DNA of 64,000 bases from Chitinophagaceae bacterium 26-R-25 (GCA_029906195.1 JARWSJ010000002.1:620001-684000); one strand, 5' to 3'. Positions 34,959 through 43,799 are shown, counted from the stretch's first letter. The notes: generated by a model from the sequence alone, not told the origin. Numbers and translations are program-made.

Positions 34959-35629
34959 CTTGCAAGTGAGATTTTAAGAAAGTTGTCGTTGAACACTTTT
35001 CTTTTTATTTAATCGGGCAGTGTTTTGTTTAAAACGGGCATTTCAACTTTGGAAAAACACTTTACGGGTTCCCGTAAAAAATAAAAGTCCAAAGCCCATA
35101 TGTTTGATTTGCTAACGGTCTGGCACAACCGATTTTGTTGATTTGCAAACACAATGACCTTGCCTTAAACAGGGTTAGCTACTACCATTTTGTATCCCTA
35201 ACCATGTCTTTCCCACAGTAACGTATGCATCAAAAAGATTAGTGTAGATAATATACATTCTTGCCAGAAAACATATTTTGTCGTCTGTTTAGTGAAATGT
35301 TAGAAAGCAGACACTTAATTATTTTCTCGCAGCTTACTCCACTTGTAGAGTATTTCTTAAACCCTAATATTTTAACATTCAAAGTATGAAAAGAATTGGT
35401 AGCTATTTTCGGCGCTCCTTCATTTATTCCGTACCAGCCCATCTTCTTGCAAAGCGCAACAGTGGTACATTGGGTCTGGCAGAGATCGGTAACCTGTACA
35501 TTAATTATATCGGTAAACTGTGTAGAAGTTAGCCCCTGATACAATAACATCACACGCTATTGTACACATCATTCACCCGCATTACGCGGCCCTCATGCTA
35601 CAACCATTTTTAAATTCGAAAATTTTTAC

Positions 35630-36448
35630 ATGAGCATATTTTTAAAACACAAACCAACACTGCGGTTCGTGGGATGCACTTTGCTGCTGCTTTTATTTTG
35701 CGGCGGGATGCACGCACAAATCAACCTGAGTGTCAAAGTGCTATTGCAGGGTGCAGTAAGCGGCACCTCCATGACCACGACATTAAACTCGCTTGGTTTA
35801 ATACCTCTGGCCCAGCCATATAACAAAGCTCCATTTAACTATTCCGGTTCGGAGTCCGTAGCCAGCATACCGGCAGGCGTAACAGACTGGGTATTGGTAG
35901 AGCTTCGTGACAAAACAACGCCATCAACTGTAATCGCTTCAAGAGCTGCTTTTGTAATGGGTGATGGAACTGTAGTTGATTTGGATGGAACATCGCCTGT
36001 AAGTTTTGCGACTGTTGCACCCGGCGATTACCACGTAGCCATCCGCCACCGCAACCACTTGGGCATACGCACGGCAACTCCACAAGCGCTTAACAGCGCT
36101 GCCACTTTGTATGACTTTACAAACGCCCAGGCGCAGGCTTATCAAAATCCAAGTATTACCACAAATGCTGCCATGAAAGATTTGGGGAATGGCTTGTTTG
36201 CAATGTGGGGTGGAGATGGTAGTCGCAATGCTAAGACTAGCTATAGCGGCGTTAGCAATGATGAATCATATTTGAGTTCAGGTGCTCTTGGTGGAGTGTT
36301 GACAACAGTATTAAGTTCCGTATACCATAACGCTGATTATAACATGAACGGTACCGTAAGTTACAACGGCGTAAACAATGATGAGAGTTTCTTGACTCCC
36401 GGAGTGTTAGGCAGTGTGCTAACGTTAATAATTAGCCAACATCTCTAA
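35630..36448 (+). CDS. secreted surface protein with dockerin-like repeats
   Basis: A 272-residue exported protein; signal peptide about residues 1-30 (LLLLLFCGGMHAQ). Its main domain (about 31-190: VLLQGAVSGTSMTTTLNSLGL, ESVASIPAGVTDWVLVELRD, VDLDGTSPVSFATVAPGDYHVAIRHRNHLGI) is a module usually found at the C-terminal part of very large Bacteroidota surface proteins. After it come two related units, YSGVSNDESYLSSGALGG and NGTVSYNGVNNDESFLTPGVLG, the second preceded by ADYNMNG, resembling a dockerin-type calcium repeat. There is no T9SS sorting domain. Here the module stands alone. Confidence 0.75.
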   Translation: MSIFLKHKPTLRFVGCTLLLLLFCGGMHAQINLSVKVLLQGAVSGTSMTTTLNSLGLIPLAQPYNKAPFNYSGSESVASIPAGVTDWVLVELRDKTTPSTVIASRAAFVMGDGTVVDLDGTSPVSFATVAPGDYHVAIRHRNHLGIRTATPQALNSAATLYDFTNAQAQAYQNPSITTNAAMKDLGNGLFAMWGGDGSRNAKTSYSGVSNDESYLSSGALGGVLTTVLSSVYHNADYNMNGTVSYNGVNNDESFLTPGVLGSVLTLIISQHL

Positions 36449-36494
36449 AGGAAAAAAAATTAATGACCGTATCAATGCAATATCAAATTATATC

Positions 36495-37643
36495 ATGAAA
36501 AGATTTTTATTAGTAGTGCTGAGCGTTTTGGTTTGTAGCCTAAGTTATAGTCAGGTAATCGGCTATAGTTACACGATAAAACTTGGATCAAATAACAATG
36601 AATTAAACGTGTATGCGATACCTAATGGAAGCGGTTCAGTGAAATGGCAGCAGATAAATATTGTGGTAGGCTTTAAGGACGGCTCACCTCAACCAGGGCA
36701 AGGCACTTTTGCGCCTAATGATAATTTATTTGGGACTTATTCTATCGTTACACCATGGACAGGGTCAGACGGCGGATATACCTACACTAATTGGGGAACT
36801 AACCTGGGGTCGCCTTCAAATTGGGTGCCTGTCACAAATGGCACAGAGTACTTGGTAGGAACAATTACTTATCCTGTTTCTGTTGGAGGTTACGTTCCTT
36901 ACTTGTTGGATTTTGCAGATAACGGCAGCTATCCTTGGTTTGGCAACACTTTTCTTGTTGAGGGAGGCACCAATGAGTATTTTTACCCCACAAATCCAGC
37001 CAACAGAAACAGTGAGTTTTATGCAGCTTCAGGTGGTGGGTACCTAAATAGCGGTTCAATGGTAGTTGAAAATAGCGCAGATGTTTGGGCCGTTACACCC
37101 ACTTTGAAGTTACTTCCGTTAAAACTGTTATCCTTTACAGCGAAGCAAAGTAATAGCGCTGGCCTGTTAAATTGGACAGTAAGCGAACAGCAAAACACTG
37201 CCAGCTTTATAGTAGAGCGCAGCGCCGATGGTAAGAATTACAGCAAGATCGGCACTGTGGCAGCGGCCGGTAACTATGCAGGCAAGCAAGACTACACCTT
37301 TACAGATGCTAATGCACAAAACGGCACCAACTACTACCGCCTTAAAATGGTTGACATAGATGGCAGGTTCACTTATAGTCCTTTAAAAACGGTAAGTTTT
37401 GATGCGAATGCACTCAGTTTACAAATTACGCCCAACCCAGCACAAAGTATATGCTATGTAAAGGGACTTACTCAACCCGCGGTAGTAAAACTATTGGATG
37501 TAAATGGAAAAGTGTTATCGGTGCAAAATGGCGTTACCTCCACGTCACCGATTAATGTAGCATCATTGGCCCGGGCGTTATACTTTGTACAAGTAATACA
37601 GAACGGTCAAATTTTGAACACCTTAAAACTGATAAAAGAGTGA
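36495..37643 (+). CDS. T9SS cargo protein with type A sorting domain
   Basis: A 382-residue secreted protein. Signal peptide at residues 1-20 (LSVLVCSLSYSQ). An unrecognised beta-rich domain covers about 21-205. The segment LPLKLLSFTAKQSNSAGLLNWTVSEQQNTASFIVERSADG (about 210-250) is the fibronectin-like linker seen in many T9SS cargos. The last 75 residues (LQITPNPAQSICYVKGL ... ALYFVQVIQNGQILNTLKLIKE) form a type A C-terminal sorting domain, so it should be exported through the system to which PorW (10922-14215) belongs. It follows the dockerin-like gene by 46 bases and ends at a terminator. Confidence 0.88.
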   Translation: MKRFLLVVLSVLVCSLSYSQVIGYSYTIKLGSNNNELNVYAIPNGSGSVKWQQINIVVGFKDGSPQPGQGTFAPNDNLFGTYSIVTPWTGSDGGYTYTNWGTNLGSPSNWVPVTNGTEYLVGTITYPVSVGGYVPYLLDFADNGSYPWFGNTFLVEGGTNEYFYPTNPANRNSEFYAASGGGYLNSGSMVVENSADVWAVTPTLKLLPLKLLSFTAKQSNSAGLLNWTVSEQQNTASFIVERSADGKNYSKIGTVAAAGNYAGKQDYTFTDANAQNGTNYYRLKMVDIDGRFTYSPLKTVSFDANALSLQITPNPAQSICYVKGLTQPAVVKLLDVNGKVLSVQNGVTSTSPINVASLARALYFVQVIQNGQILNTLKLIKE

Positions 37644-37691
37644 TGGCACGATGACGTAGTCATTTATGACTGAGATTTCTTTCTTGGTTTG

Positions 37692-37723
37692 TTCCCCGCT
37701 ATTCCTGGCGGGGATCTTTTTTT
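37692..37723 (+). terminator. Rho-independent terminator
   Basis: CCCCGC-tattcctg-GCGGGG followed by ATCTTTTTTT, about 50 bases after the T9SS cargo stop. Confidence 0.85.
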
Positions 37724-37853
37724 GAGAATACGCGCTTCAGCAAACCATCCGTCAATATTTCTCGTATGTATTAATAAACTCCCGCAAAAGGAACAATTTA
37801 TTATACCTCTGAAAACAATTCTATCGAGTAAATAAGTGATGATGACGATGTGG

Positions 37854-37890
37854 AAAAAAGCCTGTTGACGTGTGGTCAACAGGCTTTGTG
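37854..37890 (-). terminator. Rho-independent terminator of the TlpA gene
   Basis: AAAGCCTGTTGAC-gtgtg-GTCAACAGGCTTT with an A-run on the left, giving a U-tract on the minus strand. With the plus-strand terminator at 37692 it leaves about 130 bases with no visible feature. Confidence 0.85.
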
Positions 37891-37917
37891 TTTATAAAAA
37901 AAGTTATGAAAGGTAAT

Positions 37918-38008
37918 GTCCCTTAATGCTAAATGCTCAATGCCCAACGCATAACGCTTGACGCCCAATGCTCGTTGGCATTCTCCATTCTGCCTTCAGC
38001 GTTCTGCA
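37918..38008. repeat. ATGCTCA/ACGCATA heptad inverted repeat
   Basis: Units ATGCTAA, ATGCTCA, ATGCCCA, ACGCATA, ACGCTTG, ACGCCCA follow each other with a strict 7-base step (37927-37974). A partly complementary arm (GCATTCTCC, GCCTTCAGC, GTTCTGCATT) runs into the end of the TlpA gene. Confidence 0.75.
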
Positions 38009-39228
38009 TTGATCAATAATTCATCAATAGTTTTATTAAACTCCTTCATGTATTCTTCATAATGCACCCCCGTTCCCGGGCCATTAAAACCAGTATCAAT
38101 CTTTTTTACTTTGCCGTCTTTTCCAATGAACACTACAGATGGAAACGTTTTGATCGGAGTAAGTTGCGGCAATGTTTTTTGTGTGCGTAAAGTATCACTT
38201 GCTCTTACACCGGTAATCAGTATCGGGTATTGCACATTGAACCGCTGTTGAAATTTGAGCAGACTTTTTTGCGACCGTTGAAAATCTTCACTGTACTCAT
38301 AAGCCAGGGCTATCATTTCAATGCCGCGATTTTTATTCTTGTCATAAAACTTGCTAAGAAACGCCGTTTCATCCATGCAGTTGGGGCACCAGCTTCCCAT
38401 TATCTGGATAACAACAACTTTGTTTTTAAATCGGGGGTCATTGATCGAAACATTTTTGCCATCCAGATCGGTAAAAGCAAAATCCAATTTGTCCCCACCC
38501 GGTTTTACATACATCGCAGCCTCATTTTGCGGCAATGTTGCAGTATCATTTCTATCAGCGATCCATGATTGTTTATAAACAGGTCCCGACGCAAAAACGC
38601 CGTTTGACAAATGGTTGCCGTCTTTTATTTTGGCAGAAAAATAATAAGCATGTCCTCCATCGAAGCCAGACATCTGCAGGGAATCTTTATTCACCACTCC
38701 TTCAAGAAATCTGTAATCGCCGGTTGTTGTTAAAAAAGTTCCGGTCAGTTTTTGTCCCTTCTGCACCAGTTCTGCAATTGCTTGTTCGTTGCCGTCAGTT
38801 GATAAAAAGCTGCTCGCCCATCTGCCCGTTACGTTGTAAGAGGGCTTGGTTGTAGCTGGATAACGGTCAGTGTTTCCATATACCGCATTAAAGGGAACAA
38901 CAAGATTTTTTGAAGAAGATCCGCGGATCCACAAGCCCGCAAGCTCCCCGCTGTTCACTACTTTCAATCTAAATTGTGATTCAAAAAAGGGCATGTTGAT
39001 AAAACAGGAATCGCCTGCAAAATTGATATCCTTTACCTCAAGCCTCTCTGCAGCATTATGAATAATAAATACGCTTTTGCCCTGCACCTGCTTTACATCA
39101 AAGGTGAAGGCGATTTCATTGCCATCCGTTCTCTGCAAAGCGCCCCGCCAAACACCGGTTTTAAGCGTTTGCGCATGAACGTTGGTTAACAATAGGGTAG
39201 TGGTTAAAAAGGTAAGTATTTGCTTCAT
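37996..39228 (-). CDS. TlpA-like thiol-disulfide oxidoreductase
   Basis: A 410-residue periplasmic protein. Signal peptide residues 1-19 (TLLLTNVHAQ). The N-terminal 230 residues are two copies of a lipocalin-like beta domain (GVWRGALQRTDGNEIAFTFDV and GRWASSFLSTDGNEQAIAEL share the pattern G.W...L...DGNE). A thioredoxin/AhpC-TSA domain follows from about 250 with the redox pair C281-P-N-C284 (GSWCPNCMDE). It likely reduces or exchanges disulfides. Proteins of this make-up are frequent in Bacteroidota. Its 3' end is overlapped by heptad repeats. Confidence 0.9.
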   Translation of the reverse strand: MKQILTFLTTTLLLTNVHAQTLKTGVWRGALQRTDGNEIAFTFDVKQVQGKSVFIIHNAAERLEVKDINFAGDSCFINMPFFESQFRLKVVNSGELAGLWIRGSSSKNLVVPFNAVYGNTDRYPATTKPSYNVTGRWASSFLSTDGNEQAIAELVQKGQKLTGTFLTTTGDYRFLEGVVNKDSLQMSGFDGGHAYYFSAKIKDGNHLSNGVFASGPVYKQSWIADRNDTATLPQNEAAMYVKPGGDKLDFAFTDLDGKNVSINDPRFKNKVVVIQIMGSWCPNCMDETAFLSKFYDKNKNRGIEMIALAYEYSEDFQRSQKSLLKFQQRFNVQYPILITGVRASDTLRTQKTLPQLTPIKTFPSVVFIGKDGKVKKIDTGFNGPGTGVHYEEYMKEFNKTIDELLINAER

Positions 39229-39230
39229 CT

Positions 39231-39369
39231 TAATTGAAAATTGAAAGTTGAAAATTGAAAATGGTTGAATAGTTGAAAGTTGAAAATGGAGATGCTGATA
39301 ACTGAATAATGGGGTGACCGATTAACGACAACCAACAATTTTCAATTTTCAATTTTCAATTTTCAATTA
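39231..39369. repeat. inverted repeat, TTGAAAR heptads
   Basis: Left arm at 39231-39263 with a second stretch at 39270-39289; right arm 39337-39369. It fills the 138 bases between two genes on the same strand and holds the TAA stop codon of the threonine dehydrogenase. Confidence 0.87.
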
Positions 39370-40308
39370 CTTCAAGTTTGCCAACATATCACTCGTCATT
39401 TTCTCCAAATCGAATTCGTGCTTCCAATTCCAGTCATTGCGGGCAACAGTGTCGTCAATGCTTTGCGGCCAGCTATTGGCAATTGCCTGGCGGCTGTCTG
39501 GCTTATAGGAAATCTCAAAATCCGGAATATGCTTTTTAATGCATGCCGCAATTTCTTTTGGAGAAAAGCTGATGGCTGCCACATTGTATGATGTGCGTAT
39601 GGAAATTTTTTCTACCGGAGCTTCCATCAACTCGATAGTTGCACGAATCGCATCCGGCATATACATCATTGGCAGGTAAGTATCTTCTTCAAGGAAACAC
39701 TCATATTTCTTTTCCTCCAATGCCTCATGGAAAATTTCAACCGCGTAATCTGTAGTGCCGCCGCCCGGTGCAGATTTGTAACTGATCAAACCCGGATAGC
39801 GAATGCTTCTCACATCCACGCCATAGCGCTGGTTGTAATAGTTGCACCAGAATTCTCCGGCATATTTGCTGATGCCGTACACAGTAGAAGGTTCAATGAT
39901 GGTTTGCTGAGGACAATTTTGTTTTGGCGAGGTTGGGCCGAAAACCGCGATACTGCTTGGCCAGTACACCTTATGCAATTTCTCTTCACGGGCAATATCG
40001 AGCACATTCAAAAGGCTCTGCATATTTAGGTGCCACGCAAGGTTCGGGTTTTTTTCACCCGTTGCAGAAAGGATTGCCGCCAGCAGATAGATCTGCGTAA
40101 TGTTTTGTCTTATCACCTGAACATGCAACATTTCTTTGTTCATCACGTCCAGCGTTACATAGGGACCAGTGCCCTTAAGCAATTCGTTTTCCTCGCGCAT
40201 ATCCGAAGCGATCACGTTCGAGCCGCCGTAGATATTCCGCAAAGCCAATGTAAGTTCTACGCCTATCTGTCCGCAAGCGCCTATTACTAAAATTTTCTCT
40301 TTAACCAT
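39367..40308 (-). CDS. L-threonine 3-dehydrogenase (short-chain type)
   Basis: A 313-residue extended short-chain dehydrogenase that fits the NAD-dependent L-threonine 3-dehydrogenase family (threonine to 2-amino-3-ketobutyrate). The Rossmann loop is G11-A-C-G-Q-I-G (GACGQIG). The catalytic Tyr-Lys is in YGISKYAGE (about 144-152), and RYPGLISYKSAPGGGTTDYAVEIF (about 178-201) is typical of this TDH branch. No kbl gene is adjacent. It is divergent from kdsA. Confidence 0.9.
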   Translation of the reverse strand: MVKEKILVIGACGQIGVELTLALRNIYGGSNVIASDMREENELLKGTGPYVTLDVMNKEMLHVQVIRQNITQIYLLAAILSATGEKNPNLAWHLNMQSLLNVLDIAREEKLHKVYWPSSIAVFGPTSPKQNCPQQTIIEPSTVYGISKYAGEFWCNYYNQRYGVDVRSIRYPGLISYKSAPGGGTTDYAVEIFHEALEEKKYECFLEEDTYLPMMYMPDAIRATIELMEAPVEKISIRTSYNVAAISFSPKEIAACIKKHIPDFEISYKPDSRQAIANSWPQSIDDTVARNDWNWKHEFDLEKMTSDMLANLK

Positions 40309-40326
40309 GTTTAATTATTTCGTGTG

Positions 40327-40334
40327 CAAACCTA
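40327..40334 (-). promoter_or_regulatory. -7 box TAGGTTTG for threonine dehydrogenase
   Basis: A perfect TAnnTTTG on the minus strand, 18 bases before the ATG. The left arm of a repeat covers its -33 region. Confidence 0.5.
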
Positions 40335-40340
40335 TGATAA

Positions 40341-40489
40341 ATTTGAAAATTTGAAGATGTGCTAATTTGAAAATGCTTTCTGTGCAGTTGTCCAAGTAAA
40401 TCTTTGTCTTAAGAGGGTGTAAGCAACCACTTCGTGAATTGGACAGCGGACTCATTTTCAAATTCTCATATTTTCATATTTTCAAATTA
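40341..40489. repeat. inverted repeat, ATTTGAAA octamers, between divergent promoters
   Basis: Left arm 40341-40375 and right arm 40453-40489, with the inner boundary GAAAATG/CATTTTC. Each arm lies in the upstream region of one of two divergent -7 boxes. Confidence 0.82.
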
Positions 40490-40495
40490 CTTTTG
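40488..40495 (+). promoter_or_regulatory. -7 box TACTTTTG directly before kdsA
   Basis: A perfect TAnnTTTG ending 4 bases before the kdsA ATG, implying a leaderless transcript. The repeat arm replaces the -33 region. Confidence 0.45.
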
Positions 40496-40499
40496 TCAC

Positions 40500-41321
40500 A
40501 TGGAACAATTCTTAAAAGATGCATTTGCTAATCAGCAATACGACGAGAAAAATTTCTTTTTGATAGCAGGACCTTGCGTGGTAGAAAGTGAAGAACTGGT
40601 AATGGAAGTGGCAGACAAGGTATCCGGCATTTGTAAAAAACTGGGTATTCCTTACATTTTTAAGGCTTCTTATAGAAAAGCAAACCGCACTAGCGGCAGT
40701 TCTTTCACCGGCCTGGGCGATGAGCTTGGCCTGGATCTGGTGGCAAAAACCGGCAAGCATTTTCATTTGCCCACAACAAGTGATATCCATTCTGCCATTG
40801 AAGCTCCTTTGGCGGCCGAATTTGTAGACGTGTTGCAAATCCCCGCATTTCTTTGCAGACAAACGGATCTGCTGGTGGCAGCGGCCGAGACTGGTAAGAT
40901 AGTAAACGTAAAGAAAGGGCAGTTCCTTAACGGTCCCTCAATGAAGTTTGCAGTAGAAAAAATACAAAAAGCCGGCAACAACAAAATCATACTTACAGAA
41001 AGGGGAACAACCTTTGGCTACCAGGATTTGGTAGTGGATTACAGAAACATCCCATGGATGAAAGAACATGGCGTGCCGGTTGTAATGGATTGTACGCACA
41101 GCCTTCAACAGCCAAACCAAACAAGTGGTGTAACAGGCGGTAACCCTCAGTTGATAGGAACAATTGCAAAAGCTGCGATCGCAACAGGCGCAGATGGTTT
41201 GTTCATCGAAACACACCCTAACCCTGCTGTAGCAAAAAGTGACGGGGCAAATATGTTAAGGCTTGATTTGCTGGAAGGTTTGCTGGAACAATTAGTTAAA
41301 TTGAGAAAAGCGGTAATTTAG
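40500..41321 (+). CDS. kdsA: 3-deoxy-8-phosphooctulonate synthase
   Basis: KdsA condenses phosphoenolpyruvate with arabinose 5-phosphate in the KDO branch of lipopolysaccharide synthesis. The ATG at 40500 gives 273 residues, the family's length; the in-frame extension to 40434 is only translated repeat arm. Conserved blocks: IAGPCVVES (about 22-30), FKASYRKANRTSGSSF, DVLQIPAFLCRQTDLLVAAA, VNVKKGQFLNGPSM (Asn/Met instead of the common APWDM) and ERGTTFGY. VMDCTHSLQQP and DGLFIETHPNP complete it. No other KDO genes are adjacent. Confidence 0.95.
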   Translation: MEQFLKDAFANQQYDEKNFFLIAGPCVVESEELVMEVADKVSGICKKLGIPYIFKASYRKANRTSGSSFTGLGDELGLDLVAKTGKHFHLPTTSDIHSAIEAPLAAEFVDVLQIPAFLCRQTDLLVAAAETGKIVNVKKGQFLNGPSMKFAVEKIQKAGNNKIILTERGTTFGYQDLVVDYRNIPWMKEHGVPVVMDCTHSLQQPNQTSGVTGGNPQLIGTIAKAAIATGADGLFIETHPNPAVAKSDGANMLRLDLLEGLLEQLVKLRKAVI

Positions 41322-41322
41322 G

Positions 41323-41478
41323 ATAATTGATAATTTGAAAATTTGAGAATTTGAAAATGCCTTTGGCGCGGCATTTTCTACTAAATTTTATCTCTTAAAC
41401 TGGGTTGATTTGTAGTCAGGCTTTTAGCACATAGGGCCCATTTTCAAATTCGCATATTTTCAAATTTTCAAATTCGCA
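41323..41478. repeat. inverted repeat, ATTTGAAA octamers
   Basis: Left arm 41323-41358 and right arm 41450-41478, with the same GAAAATG/CATTTTC boundary. The left arm begins right after the kdsA stop codon. Confidence 0.8.
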
Positions 41479-41494
41479 AAGTGAATTCGCCTCT

Positions 41495-41947
41495 ATGGCC
41501 TCAAAACTCATAATCGTCCTTGCATCATGTTGCTACCTGTCGTTTGTAACCCTTGGGCAAACGCGGAAAGTTGTCGACTCCGTTGACGTCAAATACCAGG
41601 AATGCCTTGACAATGGCCGGCACACATTTGGGTGCGCAAAAAAATATTACTCTCAAATGGATAGCCTGGTGAATTGCTTCTATCACTCCATTTACAACTC
41701 ACTTGATACAACAAAGAAGCTTGATTTTAGGAAAGACGAAATAGACTGGTTGAATAAGCGCGACAAGTATTTCAAGAAAACCTACCTCAGTTTCAAGAAA
41801 GACAATCCTTACCAGGAACCGTTTACAAAACCGAAAGGGGCGGAGTATGATGCCATGCTAATGTTTGATAAAAATGCAAAGTATGTGAGAGATAGAGTTA
41901 TTACGCTCGCAAGACAGCTGGATAAAATAAACAAATCAAGAACGTGA
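41495..41947 (+). CDS. LprI/DUF1311-like periplasmic protein
   Basis: A 150-residue exported protein; signal peptide residues 1-21 (SCCYLSFVTLGQ). The mature part has the spacing of the lysozyme-inhibitor LprI N-terminal domain (DUF1311): a cysteine pair C37/C47 (YQECLDNGRHTFGCAKKYY), a helix with MDSLVNCFYHSIYNSL, then LDFRKDEIDWLNKRDKYF. The real role is unknown, and lysozyme inhibition should not be assumed. It ends at a hairpin terminator. Confidence 0.75.
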   Translation: MASKLIIVLASCCYLSFVTLGQTRKVVDSVDVKYQECLDNGRHTFGCAKKYYSQMDSLVNCFYHSIYNSLDTTKKLDFRKDEIDWLNKRDKYFKKTYLSFKKDNPYQEPFTKPKGAEYDAMLMFDKNAKYVRDRVITLARQLDKINKSRT

Positions 41948-41998
41948 AATTTGCTTAAAGCGTTCGGCCTTCAGCGTTAAGGCTTATACAAAAACATT

Positions 41999-42028
41999 GA
42001 AGCCCCTGGAAAGGGGCTTCGCATTTTT
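41999..42028 (+). terminator. Rho-independent terminator
   Basis: GAAGCCCCT-ggaa-AGGGGCTTC followed by GCATTTTT, between two convergent genes. An ACGCTTA-type heptad tract lies just before (41960-41986). Confidence 0.85.
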
Positions 42029-42057
42029 AAACAACACCATTGAACCTTAAAACTTAC

Positions 42058-43038
42058 CTATTTGTTAACCAGCATTTGGCTGGGTAATACTCCATGGATT
42101 TTTTTAAACGCTGCAGCAAAGTGGCTTATATTTTGGTAGCCAACCCTTTGACCAACCTGCTTCACGGTATAACTACCACTAAGCAAGATGTCTTTTGCTA
42201 CATGCATGCGGTGTTTCTGATAATATTCATACACCGGTAGCCCAAAAATTGATTTAAACGATCTTTTTAATTTGGTAGCGCTCATGGCGGCCATTTTTGC
42301 CAGATCATCAATTGTTGGCGTTTCTTCAAATAAACCGTTGACCAGTTTATTTTCAACTTCTGCGAGTCTTTCACGCTCTTCTGCAGTAAGTTGTTTTTCT
42401 TTTTCTACATTGTTGAGACCCAAATAATGCTTCGTGAAGAATTTTTCAATCAACAGCATAACGCGGTTGCCAATGAATAGCTCTCGTAAAGGGGTCTTGA
42501 GTTCGGGATCAAATAATTTACTTATTATCATCCTGTACTCTGTCTCCATAAGTTGTAAATGATGCTTTTGAAAAGGTATACTGCGTAAATGTTCCAGCAT
42601 TATACCCGACTCACTTTGTTCAGCAAAATGCTGCATCCATGTCAAAGGCATTATCACACTTACAGATCTTAAATGCCCTGCGGGCAAATAATATTCTGCA
42701 CTATGTAAAGAACTTCTGAGATATACACCTGTTAGAAGAGGAATGGAGCCTTCAGGTTGCAAGTCTGAAACATAATTTATTTCAGTATTTGATTCCTGGA
42801 AATTCAGCACATAAAATTCTTCATCTAGGCTTTCAACTTCTAGCACCAGGCTATGGCGTAGAGACGCCTCAGCCATAAGTACGCTTAATCCATTTCCGAG
42901 ATCCACGCCTTTTACGAATCCATTTCCTAAAGACTCAGGCAATTCAAACTCATTATTTTTGATTTCTACATCAAACGTACGGGCTATGCCATGTACAAAG
43001 TCTGAATAATTATGATGTCGGATAGCGAATCGGTTCAC
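42058..43038 (-). CDS. AraC family transcriptional regulator
   Basis: A 326-residue AraC-type regulator. It seems to start with GTG (43036-43038), because an in-frame stop lies four codons upstream and the next in-frame ATG is far inside. The N-terminal 200 residues are a sensor domain without known ligand. The C-terminal 100 hold two helix-turn-helix units (IDDLAKMAAMSATKLKRSFKSIFG and TVKQVGQRVGYQNISHFAAAFKKIHG). It is similar to the PchR-like group. Its promoter has a palindrome suitable for autoregulation. Confidence 0.9.
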   Translation of the reverse strand: MNRFAIRHHNYSDFVHGIARTFDVEIKNNEFELPESLGNGFVKGVDLGNGLSVLMAEASLRHSLVLEVESLDEEFYVLNFQESNTEINYVSDLQPEGSIPLLTGVYLRSSLHSAEYYLPAGHLRSVSVIMPLTWMQHFAEQSESGIMLEHLRSIPFQKHHLQLMETEYRMIISKLFDPELKTPLRELFIGNRVMLLIEKFFTKHYLGLNNVEKEKQLTAEERERLAEVENKLVNGLFEETPTIDDLAKMAAMSATKLKRSFKSIFGLPVYEYYQKHRMHVAKDILLSGSYTVKQVGQRVGYQNISHFAAAFKKIHGVLPSQMLVNK

Positions 43039-43164
43039 TTTACAAAGGGTTTAGATTTTTACTCATGTTTAGTTATTTTAAGAGCTAGTCTTATTATAAC
43101 TCGCTTCTCACGGACTTTCTGGATCAATTAAAAACGGGCCAAACCTTATTTCTTATTCACAGTG

Positions 43165-43197
43165 CAAAGATACTTACACATGCATTCTTATGTGTAA
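43165..43197 (-). promoter_or_regulatory. AraC-gene promoter box with candidate operator
   Basis: Reverse-strand TATCTTTG (43165-43172) is a perfect -7 box. Directly upstream lies TTACACAT-N8-ATGTGTAA (43174-43197), an 8-base perfect inverted repeat in the position of the -33 region. The leader would be about 120 bases. The rest of the 309-base gap shows nothing clear. Confidence 0.45.
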
Positions 43198-43347
43198 CCG
43201 ATAAAGTCTGATGTTTATCCAGAAAGGACTTTTAACGAAAACGTTTTAACATGTAATTTGGAAGTGGTATGCAACCATTTGAGGGAGAGAGTAGAAAATA
43301 CCTTAAAATAATATAATCTGAATGCAACCGATTGCTGCAATCGCTGT

Positions 43348-43569
43348 TTATAAATACTTGAGTGGGTTGCGTTTAGCTGCGAAAACATACTTTTTCATAT
43401 TGATCCAAAACGCATAAATAAGGTAGAAAATAATAGGTGAACCCATTGTAAGGAGGGATGCATAGATAAAAAAACGACGGATGGAAGAGGTTGCGATTCC
43501 CATTTTTTCACCCAGGTACGAGCAGACACCGAAGATGTGCCATTCAATGAAATGTTTAAATGATTTCAT
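43348..43569 (-). CDS. PspC-domain small membrane protein
   Basis: A 73-residue protein consisting almost only of a PspC domain: GVCSYLGEKMGIATSSIRRFFIYASLLTMGSPIIFYLIYAFW. In other bacteria PspC senses envelope stress at the inner membrane with PspA; no psp genes are near. It starts 401 bases upstream of the GTG-based frame of the divergent tamB. Confidence 0.88.
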   Translation of the reverse strand: MKSFKHFIEWHIFGVCSYLGEKMGIATSSIRRFFIYASLLTMGSPIIFYLIYAFWINMKKYVFAAKRNPLKYL

Positions 43570-43768
43570 AAGGGCTAAATTAACTAAAATAATAAAACCG
43601 AAAAATACGGTTTTTTAATGCAATGTTATTTTGAACCTGGAGGATGATGACTGAAAAAGCTTTTTCGGCTTTTAGAATTGCCAGCGGTGCAGGGCCACAT
43701 TATTTTCCGGCAAAAATTATCTTTTTTTCAAATCTTCCGTTAAACCTACGGTCTTTTCTGGTATCGAA

Positions 43769-43799
43769 TTTGCTCAGTATCACCGTTTAAGTATTTTTA
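43769..43799 (+). promoter_or_regulatory. tamB promoter
   Basis: TTTG at 43769-43772, 19 bases, then TATTTTTA at 43792-43799 (one mismatch to TAnnTTTG). Transcription would start near 43806, 14 bases before the proposed CTG start and far upstream of the GTG at 43970. Confidence 0.55.

Noticed and set aside
35386-35532. 48-codon frame on the plus strand with ATG after an AT-rich segment
   Set aside because: Too short and without recognisable features; may be a remnant, but I cannot support it as a gene.
35239-35553. 104-codon open frame on the minus strand in the gap before 35630
   Set aside because: No signal peptide, domain or neighbour support; composition looks like non-coding DNA and it overlaps another short frame on the plus strand.
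40434-40499. N-terminal extension of KdsA by 22 codons
   Set aside because: It is translated repeat arm (SNSHIFIFSNYF); the family begins at the ATG at 40500.
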